DNA of 64,000 nt from CAVZGO01 sp963774935 (GCA_963774935.1 CAVZGO010000001.1:124001-188000); one strand, 5' to 3'; positions 48,146 to 56,973 are shown, counted from the first letter of the stretch. The notes: generated by a model not told the origin, from the sequence alone. Translations and numbers: made by a program.

Positions 48146-49468
48146 ATGATTACATTCATCGGTATTGTCATTGGGATGTTCGGCATCAGCGTCATGCAAC
48201 TGGTTCTTGCAACGGCCATGCCGTACATTGTCACGGAGATCGGCGGTGAACAGCTCTATAGCTGGGTTTTTTCAAGTTACATGCTGGCTTCCCTGTTAAC
48301 CATTCCGATTTTCTCGAAACTGGCAGACCTATATGGGAAAAAGAAATTCTACCTGCTCGGCATGGCGATATTCGCCACTGGTACCCTGTTTGGTGGGCTG
48401 GCTTCCACCATGGAGTACTTGATCGTCGCGCGTGTGATTCAAGGTCTGGGCGCAGGGATGATGATTCCCACCTCTATTGCGTTGATTTCAGACCAATTTT
48501 CGGCTGAAAAACGAGGTGGCATGATCGGTATTTTCAGCATGGTTCAGCTTTTGGCGATTCTATTAAGTCCGTTATTGGGCAGTTTTATTACCAAGCAATT
48601 CGGCTGGAACTGGATTTTTATCCTTACATTGGGTGCGATTCTCGTTGCAATTTTATTAGTGGCCTTGGGAAAGCAAACATCCCAAACAAATCTGAAGGTG
48701 CATTGGTCAGAAATTGATATTGTTGGTGGGCTGGTATTTGGAATCTTCTGTGTCTTGACTGTTAGTTTCTCCGATGCTGTTAGCAATCAAGGAAAAATTG
48801 AGCTTTCTGGAATCTTGTTATTGCTGGGTGCAGTAATTTCAGCCATTGTTCTGGTATGGAAGGAATCTCACCACAAGGATCCGGTGATTAAAGTATCATT
48901 TTTTCGTAACAAAATCCTGCGGCGATCGATCATAAGTTCGCTGATTGCCGGCGGGATCATGTACGGGTTGGTTACCCTCCTGCCTTTATGCAGCGTTATC
49001 CTTGAACAACAAGGTTTCACCATCAACGAGAGTCAAATCCTGCTTGTATTTATGCTAGGCATTACCTTCGGGTTGATGATCTCCAGCCGGTTGGTGACAA
49101 AACTCCCCTCATCTTTCCCAAGAATATTATGGGGATTGTCGGTCATTGGCGCCGGATTGATGTACTATGCCATCAGCATCAGTAATTATGTATTGTTCAA
49201 TGTCATCACCGGTTTTCTTGGGCTGATCCTGGGAGGAATTATGGCAACCCTGCTGATCAACTCTCAAAATGCTGTGAACAGCGAGGACAGAACGGTTTTG
49301 AGTGGTTTGGTACAGTTGGGACGGTATTTGGGTGCTGCGATTGGGGTGACCATCCTGACCGGTATTCTACCGGAGGTGAGTCAGATCAGTGGCACCGTAC
49401 AATTCTTAGGGGCATTTGGTTTGCTGGTAGGCATGTACATCCTGGGACTGGTGAATGAATTGATATAA
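48146..49468 (+). CDS. MFS multidrug exporter (EmrB/QacA-like)
   Basis: A 440-residue membrane transporter with about 12-14 helices. The start VMQLVLATAMPYIVTEIGG and the loop motif KLADLYGKKKFY after helix 2 are typical of drug:proton antiporters of the DHA type, as is ARVIQGLGAGMMIPTSIALI. A perfect AGGAGG lies ahead of the ATG. It is in an operon with the Rph-like enzyme under the TetR gene, which fits a two-component detoxification unit (modify and export). Base composition is lower in GC than the enzyme gene. Confidence 0.92.
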   Translation: MITFIGIVIGMFGISVMQLVLATAMPYIVTEIGGEQLYSWVFSSYMLASLLTIPIFSKLADLYGKKKFYLLGMAIFATGTLFGGLASTMEYLIVARVIQGLGAGMMIPTSIALISDQFSAEKRGGMIGIFSMVQLLAILLSPLLGSFITKQFGWNWIFILTLGAILVAILLVALGKQTSQTNLKVHWSEIDIVGGLVFGIFCVLTVSFSDAVSNQGKIELSGILLLLGAVISAIVLVWKESHHKDPVIKVSFFRNKILRRSIISSLIAGGIMYGLVTLLPLCSVILEQQGFTINESQILLVFMLGITFGLMISSRLVTKLPSSFPRILWGLSVIGAGLMYYAISISNYVLFNVITGFLGLILGGIMATLLINSQNAVNSEDRTVLSGLVQLGRYLGAAIGVTILTGILPEVSQISGTVQFLGAFGLLVGMYILGLVNELI

Positions 49469-49530
49469 CACTGGATTCGCAATCTGGCGTAGTTGCTCAA
49501 AGCATAACCTAATCCCAACCCTTTTACAAA

Positions 49531-49570
49531 TAAGACACGTTAACGTACGGTACCCCCGTGGGGGCACCTG
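49531..49570. repeat. Right copy of module-B repeat joined to tRNA-Glu 3' end duplicate
   Basis: 49531-49561 repeats 44239-44269 with one mismatch. The overlapping 49558-49570 repeats the tRNA-Glu 3' end exactly (attR-like). ACAAATAAGACAC just before and into it is also the reverse complement of bases 33971-33983 beside the tRNA. Confidence 0.6.
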
Positions 49571-49605
49571 AACATTTCTTAGTCATAATAGTGAAGGTGA
49601 ACCAT

Positions 49606-49660
49606 TCAAAACAGGCTGTCCAAAATTAGGGTTTGGACAGCCTGTTTTGATTTTATTTTC
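49606..49660 (+). terminator. Strong intrinsic terminator at the island's right edge
   Basis: A perfect 19-bp stem (49606-49624 with 49632-49650), loop of 7, then TTTTATTTT. It lies 36 bp beyond the tRNA 3' duplicate, as expected if it once followed a complete tRNA or ends the MFS transcript. Confidence 0.92.
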
Positions 49661-49871
49661 ACAGCACATGTACTTGACGTGCGAGCGCGGCCAATGCGTG
49701 CTGTCGAGAAAGACCATTCAAGGATTATTCTCTAGTCCATTCGCGACTGGCTTACCAATATTGCCTGACTGACAACGTATTTAAATCGCTGAGCAGGATT
49801 AACATGTAGTAAATACTGGATTTGTGGCATAATTTATTTTATATCCACTGATGAAAACAGGAGTTTATGAC

Positions 49872-51740
49872 ATGCGATTATCCATCCTATCTCTACTCAC
49901 CCTGGCGATCATCCTGCTCGCACCGCTGGGTGGCGTCCAGGCGCAGACCGAAGCACCTGTTCAAGAACTGTATGGCTCCCTGGCCTCCGGGCAAATCGAT
50001 GTCTACCGCATCGCAGGATTGAAACAGGGACAGACCCTGACCGCTTTTGTGGAAAACATTTCTGGTAACCTGGACCCTGTCCTGGTGACCCTGCCTGCTG
50101 ATGAAAATCTTTCTGCCACGTATGAGAGCTACAAAAAAGACCTGGCAGAGCTGCTGGCAAGCTCATCTTATCCAATTCTTGATCTACCGGCTTTATGGGC
50201 TCAATACTTCCTGGCATGGGATGATGACAGCGGTCCGGGTTACTCAGCCGCGTTGGAATTCACAATCCCAAGCGATGGTGATTATTTCCTGATTGTCGGC
50301 AGCTCATTTGGCGCAGCCGGCCGCCCAACTGCCGGCAGCTACCGGTTGCTCCTGGGAATAGATGTTCCAGAGGTTATGGAGGGAACGGCTGAGCCCACGG
50401 GAGCTGTCATCGCAGTCCAGGATCAGGCTGTCCTTGGATCGCACCTGGTTCAGGAGCTTACCGGCAGCCTGAATGAGGACAAGCCTGCCATTTCGATCAA
50501 CCTGCGTGACTTTGACCAGGGCGACACCCTCTATGTCAACCTGCAGGCTACCAGCGGTGATCTCAAGCCCATTCTCTTTCTGCGCGATTACAGCAATAAA
50601 CCTATCCAGGTTACCAACCTGGATGGGCTAGCCAGCACAGCCGCCTTCCAGCAAGCCTTCCCGGAAGGCGGCACGAACTACACCCTGGATATCCGCGCCG
50701 CTTCGCCAAACGGGCAGCTTACCAGCGGGGATTTCCGGCTGCAGGTGGGAGTAAACGCACCAGAAGTCCTGGAAGGCCAGGTTCAACCGAACAGCGATAA
50801 CCTGTTAAAGCTGGCCATCCCAGTCAAAGTTGGCCTCAAGCTCCAGCAAATTGTGAATATCGATCAGCCTAACGAAATTATGAACGACGTAGGCACCCTC
50901 AAGCTGGAATGGACAGATCCGGCATTGGCGTACAGCCCGGATGATTGCAACTGCTCGACTAAGGTGTATACCGAGAACGACTTCAATAAGTTTCTCACAG
51001 ACGTCAAGGGACAGTGGCCCGATTTCACGTTCTTTAACCAGCAGGGCAACCGCTGGGCTCAAAACCGCCTGATCGAGATTGAGCCGAACGGTCATGTGAC
51101 CTACCTGGAGCGTTTTTCGACTAACTTCCAGATCGATTTCGACTGGACGGCATTTCCCTTCGATGAGCAGGACTTTTACTTAAAAGTGGATATGCTGTTT
51201 CCAGAAGACCAATACGTCTTCGCCCCTATGGAGAATTTCAATGAAATCGACCCCAACCATGGGGAGGACGAGTTTATCCTGACCGATTTTGACACCCAGA
51301 TCAGCGATGAGGTTTCCAGCACGCAGGCGCCAATCTCCCGCTTCACTTTCCACTTTTCCGCCCCGCGCCACCTGGATTACTACATCTTCCGCATTTTCGT
51401 CCCCATTCTGCTGATTATCGCTGTTTCGTATATCACTTTCTTCTTGAAGGATTACACACGGCGCATCGAGATCGCCACCGGCAACCTACTGCTGTTCATC
51501 GCCTTCAGCTGGAGCTTAGGAGACAATTACCCGCGCATGGGCTACCTGACCTTCGTGGATGCGATCATGGCGATCACATTTCTCATCAACACTCTGGTTG
51601 TGGTATTAAATGTGTACTTTAAGTGGCTGGAGCAGAAGGACCAGCGCGAGAAAGCCGACCGACTGGAAGCGCCGTTTAATTACATCTATCCCCTGGCTTA
51701 CCTGGTTAGCTTTGGCCTGGCAGCGCTGTTGTTTTTATAG
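49872..51740 (+). CDS. Pentameric ligand-gated ion channel homologue with double N-terminal beta-domain
   Basis: 622 residues. Signal peptide 1-26 (ends GVQAQ). Two similar beta-sandwich modules resembling PPC domains follow, about 30-165 (DGDYFLIVGSS, GSYRLLLGI) and 185-300 (NYTLDIRAA, GDFRLQVGV). The Cys-loop-receptor ligand domain covers about 310-500: LKLEWTDPALAY, NGHVTYLERFSTNFQ, and the hallmark Pro-loop TAFPFDEQDFYL near 427 without cysteines. Four helices follow: M1 503-525, M2 531-552, M3 556-583 (after NYPRMGYLTFVD), M4 604-622. The pattern matches GLIC/ELIC; the extra N-terminal domains recall DeCLIC. ATG 49872 follows AGGAG. It is probably a plasma-membrane cation or anion channel of unknown ligand. 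Confidence 0.9.
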   Translation: MRLSILSLLTLAIILLAPLGGVQAQTEAPVQELYGSLASGQIDVYRIAGLKQGQTLTAFVENISGNLDPVLVTLPADENLSATYESYKKDLAELLASSSYPILDLPALWAQYFLAWDDDSGPGYSAALEFTIPSDGDYFLIVGSSFGAAGRPTAGSYRLLLGIDVPEVMEGTAEPTGAVIAVQDQAVLGSHLVQELTGSLNEDKPAISINLRDFDQGDTLYVNLQATSGDLKPILFLRDYSNKPIQVTNLDGLASTAAFQQAFPEGGTNYTLDIRAASPNGQLTSGDFRLQVGVNAPEVLEGQVQPNSDNLLKLAIPVKVGLKLQQIVNIDQPNEIMNDVGTLKLEWTDPALAYSPDDCNCSTKVYTENDFNKFLTDVKGQWPDFTFFNQQGNRWAQNRLIEIEPNGHVTYLERFSTNFQIDFDWTAFPFDEQDFYLKVDMLFPEDQYVFAPMENFNEIDPNHGEDEFILTDFDTQISDEVSSTQAPISRFTFHFSAPRHLDYYIFRIFVPILLIIAVSYITFFLKDYTRRIEIATGNLLLFIAFSWSLGDNYPRMGYLTFVDAIMAITFLINTLVVVLNVYFKWLEQKDQREKADRLEAPFNYIYPLAYLVSFGLAALLFL

Positions 51741-51781
51741 TAAGGGATTCGCGCAAGTTGGAGTTAATAGAAAGTAGGCAA

Positions 51782-51833
51782 CAGCACGCCGGGCTATGGT
51801 TATTTGCCTGGCGTGCTGATATCGGAATTTTTT
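51782..51833 (+). terminator. Terminator after the channel gene
   Basis: A 13-bp stem with one mismatch (51782-51794 with 51806-51818), loop of 11, followed by a TTTTTT run at about 51829. It lies between the convergent channel and oxidoreductase genes and may serve both. Confidence 0.7.
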
Positions 51834-51863
51834 GGTTCCAGTTAGCCTCTGATAAACTGGTGG

Positions 51864-52931
51864 TTAGAATCCGCGCAGATACTGCCCAGGAACGAGCCCA
51901 GATTGCCCCAATACCTTCGCAGCATGGAGCGGCCAGTAGGGGTTGCGTATGAACTCGCGGCCTAATAGCACGATATCCGCATGCCCGTTATGAATAATAT
52001 CCTCAGCTTGTTCTGGGGTTGTGATCAAGCCTACAGCTGCTGTCGGTATATCAGCTTGATGACGTACAGCCTCAGCCAAGGGTACCTGATAACCAGGAGC
52101 TATGGCGGTCGGTGGGTTAGGCACATTGCCGCCCGAAGAACAATCGATCAGATCTACTCCTACGGATTTCAAGTATTGCGCCAGAATTACCGAATCGTGG
52201 CTGGTCCAACCATTCTCCACCCAGTCTGTGCAAGAGAGCCGGACTGCCAGCGGTAGATGTTCTGGCCAGACCTGGCGAACTTTCAATACCGTCTCGAGCA
52301 GAAAGCGGGTGCGGTTCTCAAGGCTGCCGCCATATATATCGGTGCGCTGATTGGTGAGCGGCGAATAGAAGCTGTGCAGGAGGTAACCATGCGCACCATG
52401 GATTTCCAGCCATTCAAATCCGGCAGCAAACGCTCTCCTTGCCGCTGCTGCAAAGGCATCTTGTATAAAGTATATTTCTTCAATGCTTAGCGCGTGGGGG
52501 ATGTGGTAATCCTGTTTGAACGGCACAGGACTGGGACCTACCGGCTGCCAGCCGAGCGGGTCATCGGAGGAGAGAGCCCCACTGGCTGTTGCACCCCATG
52601 GACGATGGGTGCTTGCTTTTCGTCCGGCATGCCCGATCTGAATGCCAGGCACAGAGCCATGCTCCTTTATTGAACCTGCGATTCGTGCCAGTGGATCAAT
52701 TTGAGCGTCATCCCATAAGCCAAGATCATCGGGTGTGATCCGACCACGCGGATCGACGGCTGTGGCTTCGACAATGATTAACCCTGCTCCGCCGACAGCG
52801 CGTGAAGCGTAGTGAATCATGTGCCAGTCGTTGGCCAAACCATCTACGGCGCAATACTGGCACATCGGTGACATGCCAATACGATTGCGCAGGGTCACCC
52901 CACGCAGTGTAAAAGGATCAAATAAGTGTGG
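51864..52931 (-). CDS. NADH:flavin oxidoreductase, old yellow enzyme family (YqjM-like)
   Basis: A 355-residue FMN-dependent TIM barrel that reduces activated alkenes. It has PHLFDPFTLRGVTLRNRIGM, SPMCQYCAVDG (the YqjM-type Cys), IQIGHAGRKAS (substrate-binding His), EIHGAHGYLLHSFYSPLTN and ADIVLLGREFIRNPYW. There is no ATG start. TTG 52931 is preferred because GGAG lies 5 bases ahead and it gives the usual N-terminus. TTG 52970 is the alternative. It stands alone between terminator and the GyrI-like gene. Confidence 0.92.
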   Translation of the reverse strand, partial: PHLFDPFTLRGVTLRNRIGMSPMCQYCAVDGLANDWHMIHYASRAVGGAGLIIVEATAVDPRGRITPDDLGLWDDAQIDPLARIAGSIKEHGSVPGIQIGHAGRKASTHRPWGATASGALSSDDPLGWQPVGPSPVPFKQDYHIPHALSIEEIYFIQDAFAAAARRAFAAGFEWLEIHGAHGYLLHSFYSPLTNQRTDIYGGSLENRTRFLLETVLKVRQVWPEHLPLAVRLSCTDWVENGWTSHDSVILAQYLKSVGVDLIDCSSGGNVPNPPTAIAPGYQVPLAEAVRHQADIPTAAVGLITTPEQAEDIIHNGHADIVLLGREFIRNPYWPLHAAKVLGQSGLVPGQYLRGF

Positions 52932-53008
52932 CAATGTAGCTCCGTTATCACTCAAATATCTTTGATACAATTTTCACAAATTATACTAACAAAATCCAGT
53001 GTAACGAG

Positions 53009-53486
53009 CTATTCAATTGACAAATACAAGTCCATCGAACAATCTGCTAACGGTGTGTCCGCAAGGCCGATGTGTTGCTCCAGGCACTGTGCCTTGCCCA
53101 TCTTATAAGGGCTATCTTCCTGCCAGAGGACCAGAGCCTGCCAGGAGGATGGGATTGTGTCCCATGGGTTGCCAACCTTCTGGATGTGGTACACGGCGTA
53201 CTTTCCACCGCTGAATTTATTAATTTTCATGTCTCTCTAAAGGCTTGAAATCCGGCTCAACTTCAATCCAGAACTCATAGCCGCGATTCTCACTGGAAGG
53301 GGATGGACCGGCGGTGTCGAAGCCGAAGATGCGATGCTTTTCAGGATCATCTAACAAGCCAAGCGGTCTTGCCCAGGTTACTAAGCGCTCCCAGGCTTCA
53401 TCTTCCGGCGCTGGCCCATAGGCTGGAAAGCTGGCGACGTACATCGGCTGCAGGTGGACAATCTTGATCTCTATATGGTCATTCAT
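53009..53486 (-). CDS. GyrI-like effector-binding domain protein (one frameshift)
   Basis: The repaired length is about 158 residues: a free-standing AraC effector-binding/GyrI-like fold. The first frame gives MNDHIEIKIVHLQPMYVAS and YEFWIEVEPDFKP. The second, from about 53230, gives INKFSGGKYAVYHIQKVG and SPYKMG through LDLYLSIE. One extra base near 53231 separates them. Start ATG 53486 has AGGAG 6 bases upstream. These domains bind small cationic or hydrophobic compounds. It is divergent from the WYL regulator and shares its palindrome. Confidence 0.85.
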
Positions 53487-53553
53487 TTTTTCTCCTTGTT
53501 GACTGATTATTAATAGCGTACACGTACTGTCGACGGTCACATCATAACAGCCA

Positions 53554-53578
53554 TACCCTGACATCTTATGTCAGGGTA
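53554..53578. promoter_or_regulatory. Perfect palindromic operator between GyrI-like and WYL genes
   Basis: TACCCTGACAT and ATGTCAGGGTA form 11-bp arms around CTT. The site covers the first candidate ATG of the WYL gene and abuts TATAAT (53577-53582), as expected for autoregulation of a divergent pair. Confidence 0.75.
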
Positions 53579-54553
53579 TAATCAAATCGTGCGTGCCGAT
53601 CGACTACTTTCCCTCATGATGCTGCTCCAATCTCGTGGACGCATGACCGCGAGACAGCTAGCTGAGGAATTAGAAGTCTGCGAACGGACGATTTACCGCG
53701 ATATTGTTGCCCTCAGCGCAGCGGGTGTTCCAGTTTATGGAGAAGCGGGCATGAAGGTGGCTACCAGCTCCTGGACAGCTACCGCACAAACCTTACCGGG
53801 CTAACTGAGGGTGAAGCTCGTGCCTTATTCATGCTCAACATGCCCGGACCATTAACAAAGCTGGGACTCAGCCAGGACCTGAAAGCAGCCATGCTAAAAC
53901 TGAGCTCCGCACTGCCGGAATCTCGCCGTCAGGACGAGGAACGTGTACGCCAGCGTTATTACATAGACGCGAGCTGGTGGAGTCAGGCTGAAGAGCCAAT
54001 GCCTCATCTGCATGCCATACAACAAGCTGTATGGGAGGATCGCAAGTTGGTGATTACATACACCCCACTGTTCAATGTGCAAATTGAGCGGGTGGTCGAT
54101 CCTTATGGGCTGGCTGCTAAATCCGGGTCCTGGTATCTGGTGTTTGCCCGCTCAGGCCGGGTACGTGCACGGCGAGTCACCGATCTGCTGGATGCTCGTC
54201 TCTGTACAGAGAGGTTCGTACGCCCGTCTGACTTTAATCTGGGAGCGTTCTGGAAACGCTGGTGCGCGGAGGATGAGCAGAGCTACTCCGGTTATCCGGT
54301 CACCGTCCGAGTATCAAAAAGAGCCCTGCCATCGGTGGTGCGACGTTTTGGTGGCAAAGTAAGTGACCAGCTTGTAGATGCGCCAGAATTTGATGACGGC
54401 AGCCGTATCTTGACCCTGACCTTTCGTTGGATCGACGAGGCGCGCAACCAATTACTGGCTTTTGGCAGCGGCGTCGAGGTGCTGGAACCTTTTGCACTGC
54501 GTGCCAGCATCGCCGATTTCGCCGAACAAACCGCCAGATTGTATAGAAAGTAA
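53568..54553 (+). CDS. HTH-WYL transcriptional regulator (YafY-like, one frameshift)
   Basis: The repaired length is about 321-328 residues. The N-terminal DeoR-type helix-turn-helix is RMTARQLAEELEVCERTIYR then DIVALSAAGVPVYGEAG. The WYL domain, with SGSWYLVFARSGRVRARRVT, lies near 190-215, and a WCX-like C-terminus follows. The frame breaks near 53758 (one base lost in AAGGTGGCTAC). The second part resumes GYQLLDSYRTNLTGLTEGEA. The GTG at 53589, seven bases after TATAAT, is a more likely leaderless start than ATG 53568 inside the palindrome. It likely controls itself and the GyrI-like gene. Confidence 0.87.
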
Positions 54554-54814
54554 CTGTTGCGTGGTAGCTGATGAATCCACTTTCGAAGTTGAATAGAATT
54601 GCCAGCAAAACGAATTCGAAACAACCCATAATTATTTCTCAATCTAGATTGTGCAACCCGATTGTAGCTGTGGTATAACGAATTTCTATAGATACCACAA
54701 GTCAAAAAATCAAAGCTTGGGTAATTATTAATGAACCTGTTGAATACTTCTAACTATATCGCCTAAAGCATCGTCAATTAATTCATTTTTCTCTGATATG
54801 AAAGGAGATGCGAG

Positions 54815-55579
54815 ATGAGATTAAAGGATAAAGTAACCCTGATAACGGGCGGAGCAGCAGGAATCGGCAAAGCAACAGCCCAGCGATTCGCAGAAGAGGG
54901 CGCTAAAGTTATTATTTGCGACGTAAACGAAGCAGCCGGTACGGCACTCCTTCCTGACCTTGGACCATCGGCGCGGTTTGATAAAGTAAATGTTGTCGAG
55001 CGGCAAGAAGTGCAAGGCTGGATTGATGCCGTCATTGCTCTTTATGGTCGTATTGATGTTCTGATTAACAACGCCGGCACTACTCGCGATGCATTGTTAG
55101 TCAGAGTTAAGGATGGTCAGTTGGTGAAGCAAATGGAAGAGAGCGACTTTGACCAGGTAATTGCGATCAACTTGAAAGGCGTTTTTAACTGCACCCAGGC
55201 AGTAGCACCGTATATGATCAACCAGGGTGGTGGCGTTATTGTTAATGCATCATCAGTCGTAGGGTTGTACGGGAATTTTGGTCAGACAAATTACGTAGCA
55301 TCCAAAGCCGGTGTGATTGGCATGACCAAGGTATGGGCACGCGAGCTAGGTAAGTACGGCATTCGAGTTAATGCAGTGGCGCCAGGCTTTATCCTTACCG
55401 ATTTGGTTCAAAAGATGCCCGAGAATATCCTGGCGGACATGAAATCGCACACCCCGTTGGGACGGCTGGGTGAACCAATCGATATCGCTAATGCATATCT
55501 GTGGCTGGCAAGTGAAGAGGCTTCTTTCGTTCATGGTGCGATCATCAGTGTAGATGGCGGTATTGTCATCGGAACCTAA
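54815..55579 (+). CDS. SDR-family 3-oxoacyl reductase (FabG-like)
   Basis: A 254-residue NAD(P)-dependent reductase: TGGAAGIGKATAQRFAEEG (nucleotide site, residues 11-29), NNAGTTRDAL, catalytic Ser in NASSVVGLYGNFGQ, YVASK (Tyr/Lys near 159/163). It resembles FabG-type 3-ketoacyl reductases but with DVNEAAG after strand 2, which hints at NAD rather than NADP. AAAGGAGA precedes the ATG. It is followed after 131 bp by a thiolase and partner genes, so it may act in beta-oxidation of an unusual acyl-CoA. Confidence 0.9.
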   Translation: MRLKDKVTLITGGAAGIGKATAQRFAEEGAKVIICDVNEAAGTALLPDLGPSARFDKVNVVERQEVQGWIDAVIALYGRIDVLINNAGTTRDALLVRVKDGQLVKQMEESDFDQVIAINLKGVFNCTQAVAPYMINQGGGVIVNASSVVGLYGNFGQTNYVASKAGVIGMTKVWARELGKYGIRVNAVAPGFILTDLVQKMPENILADMKSHTPLGRLGEPIDIANAYLWLASEEASFVHGAIISVDGGIVIGT

Positions 55580-55710
55580 GAGAGTAAGTAAATCTTGGTC
55601 CTTTACGCTTCGATTTTCCTTCAGGCGGATACTTTCCTTCGTAAAGCGTGAAGATTTTATATACCCGGTCTTACCAACTATGAAATCTCTTCGTTGAAAG
55701 GAGTGAGAGT

Positions 55711-56973
55711 ATGACAACCAGAAAACTCAGTCGTGGGATTGCTTTAGTGGGTGCAGGGATGTCCAAATTTGGCGCTTTCCCTGGGAAATCCAGCCGGGAT
55801 CTTTTTGTAGACGCTTTTCAGGAAATGCTTGGCACGGTAGATAAGGGCATTGACCCGAACGATATCGAAGCGTTGTTCATCGGAAACTTCAGCAGTGGCT
55901 TGTTTGAGAACCAGGGTCATACTGCCCCGATCATGGCTGATTGGGTAGGGCTGACACCGCGTCCGGCAACCTCGATTGAAGATGCCTGCGCCAGTGGAGG
56001 AGCTGCACTGCGCCAGGGGATCCTTGCAATCGCTTCGGGCATGTATGACGTTGTTCTAGTCGGGGGTATCGAAAAGATGACTGACTTACCGATCGAACGC
56101 GTCACCGATACACTAGCGACAGCCGCGGATGCGCTATATGAAGTACCTGCTGGATTCACTTTTCCCGGACTGTACGCTGCTATGGCAACCGCTTACCTGG
56201 CAGAATATGGTGCTGATCTGGACGTGTTCCTCAAAGTTGGTTTTAAGAACCACGAAAACGGTGCACTCAACGAAAAAGCACAATTTGGTCAGCGGATTGC
56301 CAGCATCATGGAATCACGTAAAGCCAGCGCGGCGAAGAAAGGTCTAGTTATTCCTACATGGACAACTGAAATGGAATTCCTGAAGGACGACCGAGCAAAC
56401 CCGATCATCGCCTGGCCGATGCGCCTTTTCGACTGCTCACCTGTCTCCGATGGGGCTGCGGCTGTACTTCTTGTTTCCGATGAAATTGCCAATCGTTTCA
56501 CAGATAACCCGCTTCACATTATTGGTTCCGGACAGGCAAGTGATGGCGCAACTCACAGCAGATCTACTTTAGTCTCGCTGCCATCCGCCAGGTATGCTGC
56601 GAAGTCTGCGTATGATATGGCAGGGGTTAAACCTGCAGATATCAAGGTTGCCGAGGTGCATGACTGCTTCACGATTGCAGAGATCATTGCCACAGAAGAC
56701 CTGGGATTTTTCCAACCAGGAGATGGCTGGAAAGCGGTCGAGGATGGCATGACAGCCCGAGATGGTTTCCGTCCTGTTAATACCTCCGGTGGTTTAAAAT
56801 CCAAGGGACACCCTGTTGGCGCATCTGGAGTAGGCCAGGTGATCGAAATCTGGAAGCAGCTACGCGGTGAAGCTGGGCAGCGCCAGCTTCCAGGAAACCC
56901 AGACCTGGGGCTCACTCATAACGTCGGTGGTACCGGGCAGACCTGTACGGTCCACATCTTTGAACGGAGGTAA
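55711..56973 (+). CDS. Thiolase (SCP2-type acetyl-CoA acyltransferase)
   Basis: A 420-residue thiolase: acyl-accepting Cys in SIEDACASGGAALRQG (about residue 93), active His in LKSKGHPVGASGVGQV and the C-terminal GGTGQTCTVHIF. It belongs to the SCP2-like/archaeal acetoacetyl-CoA thiolase branch, which works with a DUF35 partner. AAAGGAG precedes the ATG. The DUF35 gene starts 2 bp after the stop. The substrate is unknown. Confidence 0.92.
   Translation: MTTRKLSRGIALVGAGMSKFGAFPGKSSRDLFVDAFQEMLGTVDKGIDPNDIEALFIGNFSSGLFENQGHTAPIMADWVGLTPRPATSIEDACASGGAALRQGILAIASGMYDVVLVGGIEKMTDLPIERVTDTLATAADALYEVPAGFTFPGLYAAMATAYLAEYGADLDVFLKVGFKNHENGALNEKAQFGQRIASIMESRKASAAKKGLVIPTWTTEMEFLKDDRANPIIAWPMRLFDCSPVSDGAAAVLLVSDEIANRFTDNPLHIIGSGQASDGATHSRSTLVSLPSARYAAKSAYDMAGVKPADIKVAEVHDCFTIAEIIATEDLGFFQPGDGWKAVEDGMTARDGFRPVNTSGGLKSKGHPVGASGVGQVIEIWKQLRGEAGQRQLPGNPDLGLTHNVGGTGQTCTVHIFERR

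Larger units (their letters stand above)
33949..49570. mobile_element. Putative tRNA-Glu-associated genomic island
   Basis: The region between the tRNA 3' end and its 13-bp duplicate holds only accessory genes (cyclic-glucan synthase, Usp, HTH fragment, TetR, Rph-like enzyme, MFS exporter). The flanks are housekeeping (jag) on one side and a channel gene on the other. Internal direct repeats split it into two modules (34145/44163 and 44239/49531). The Rph-like gene is clearly more GC-rich than its neighbours. No integrase, transposase or plasmid gene is seen, so the element is either decayed or was inserted by another route. Confidence 0.4.

Noticed and set aside
49531..49570. A second complete tRNA-Glu gene at the island edge
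   Set aside because: Only the last nine tRNA bases match; no D arm, anticodon or T arm precedes them.
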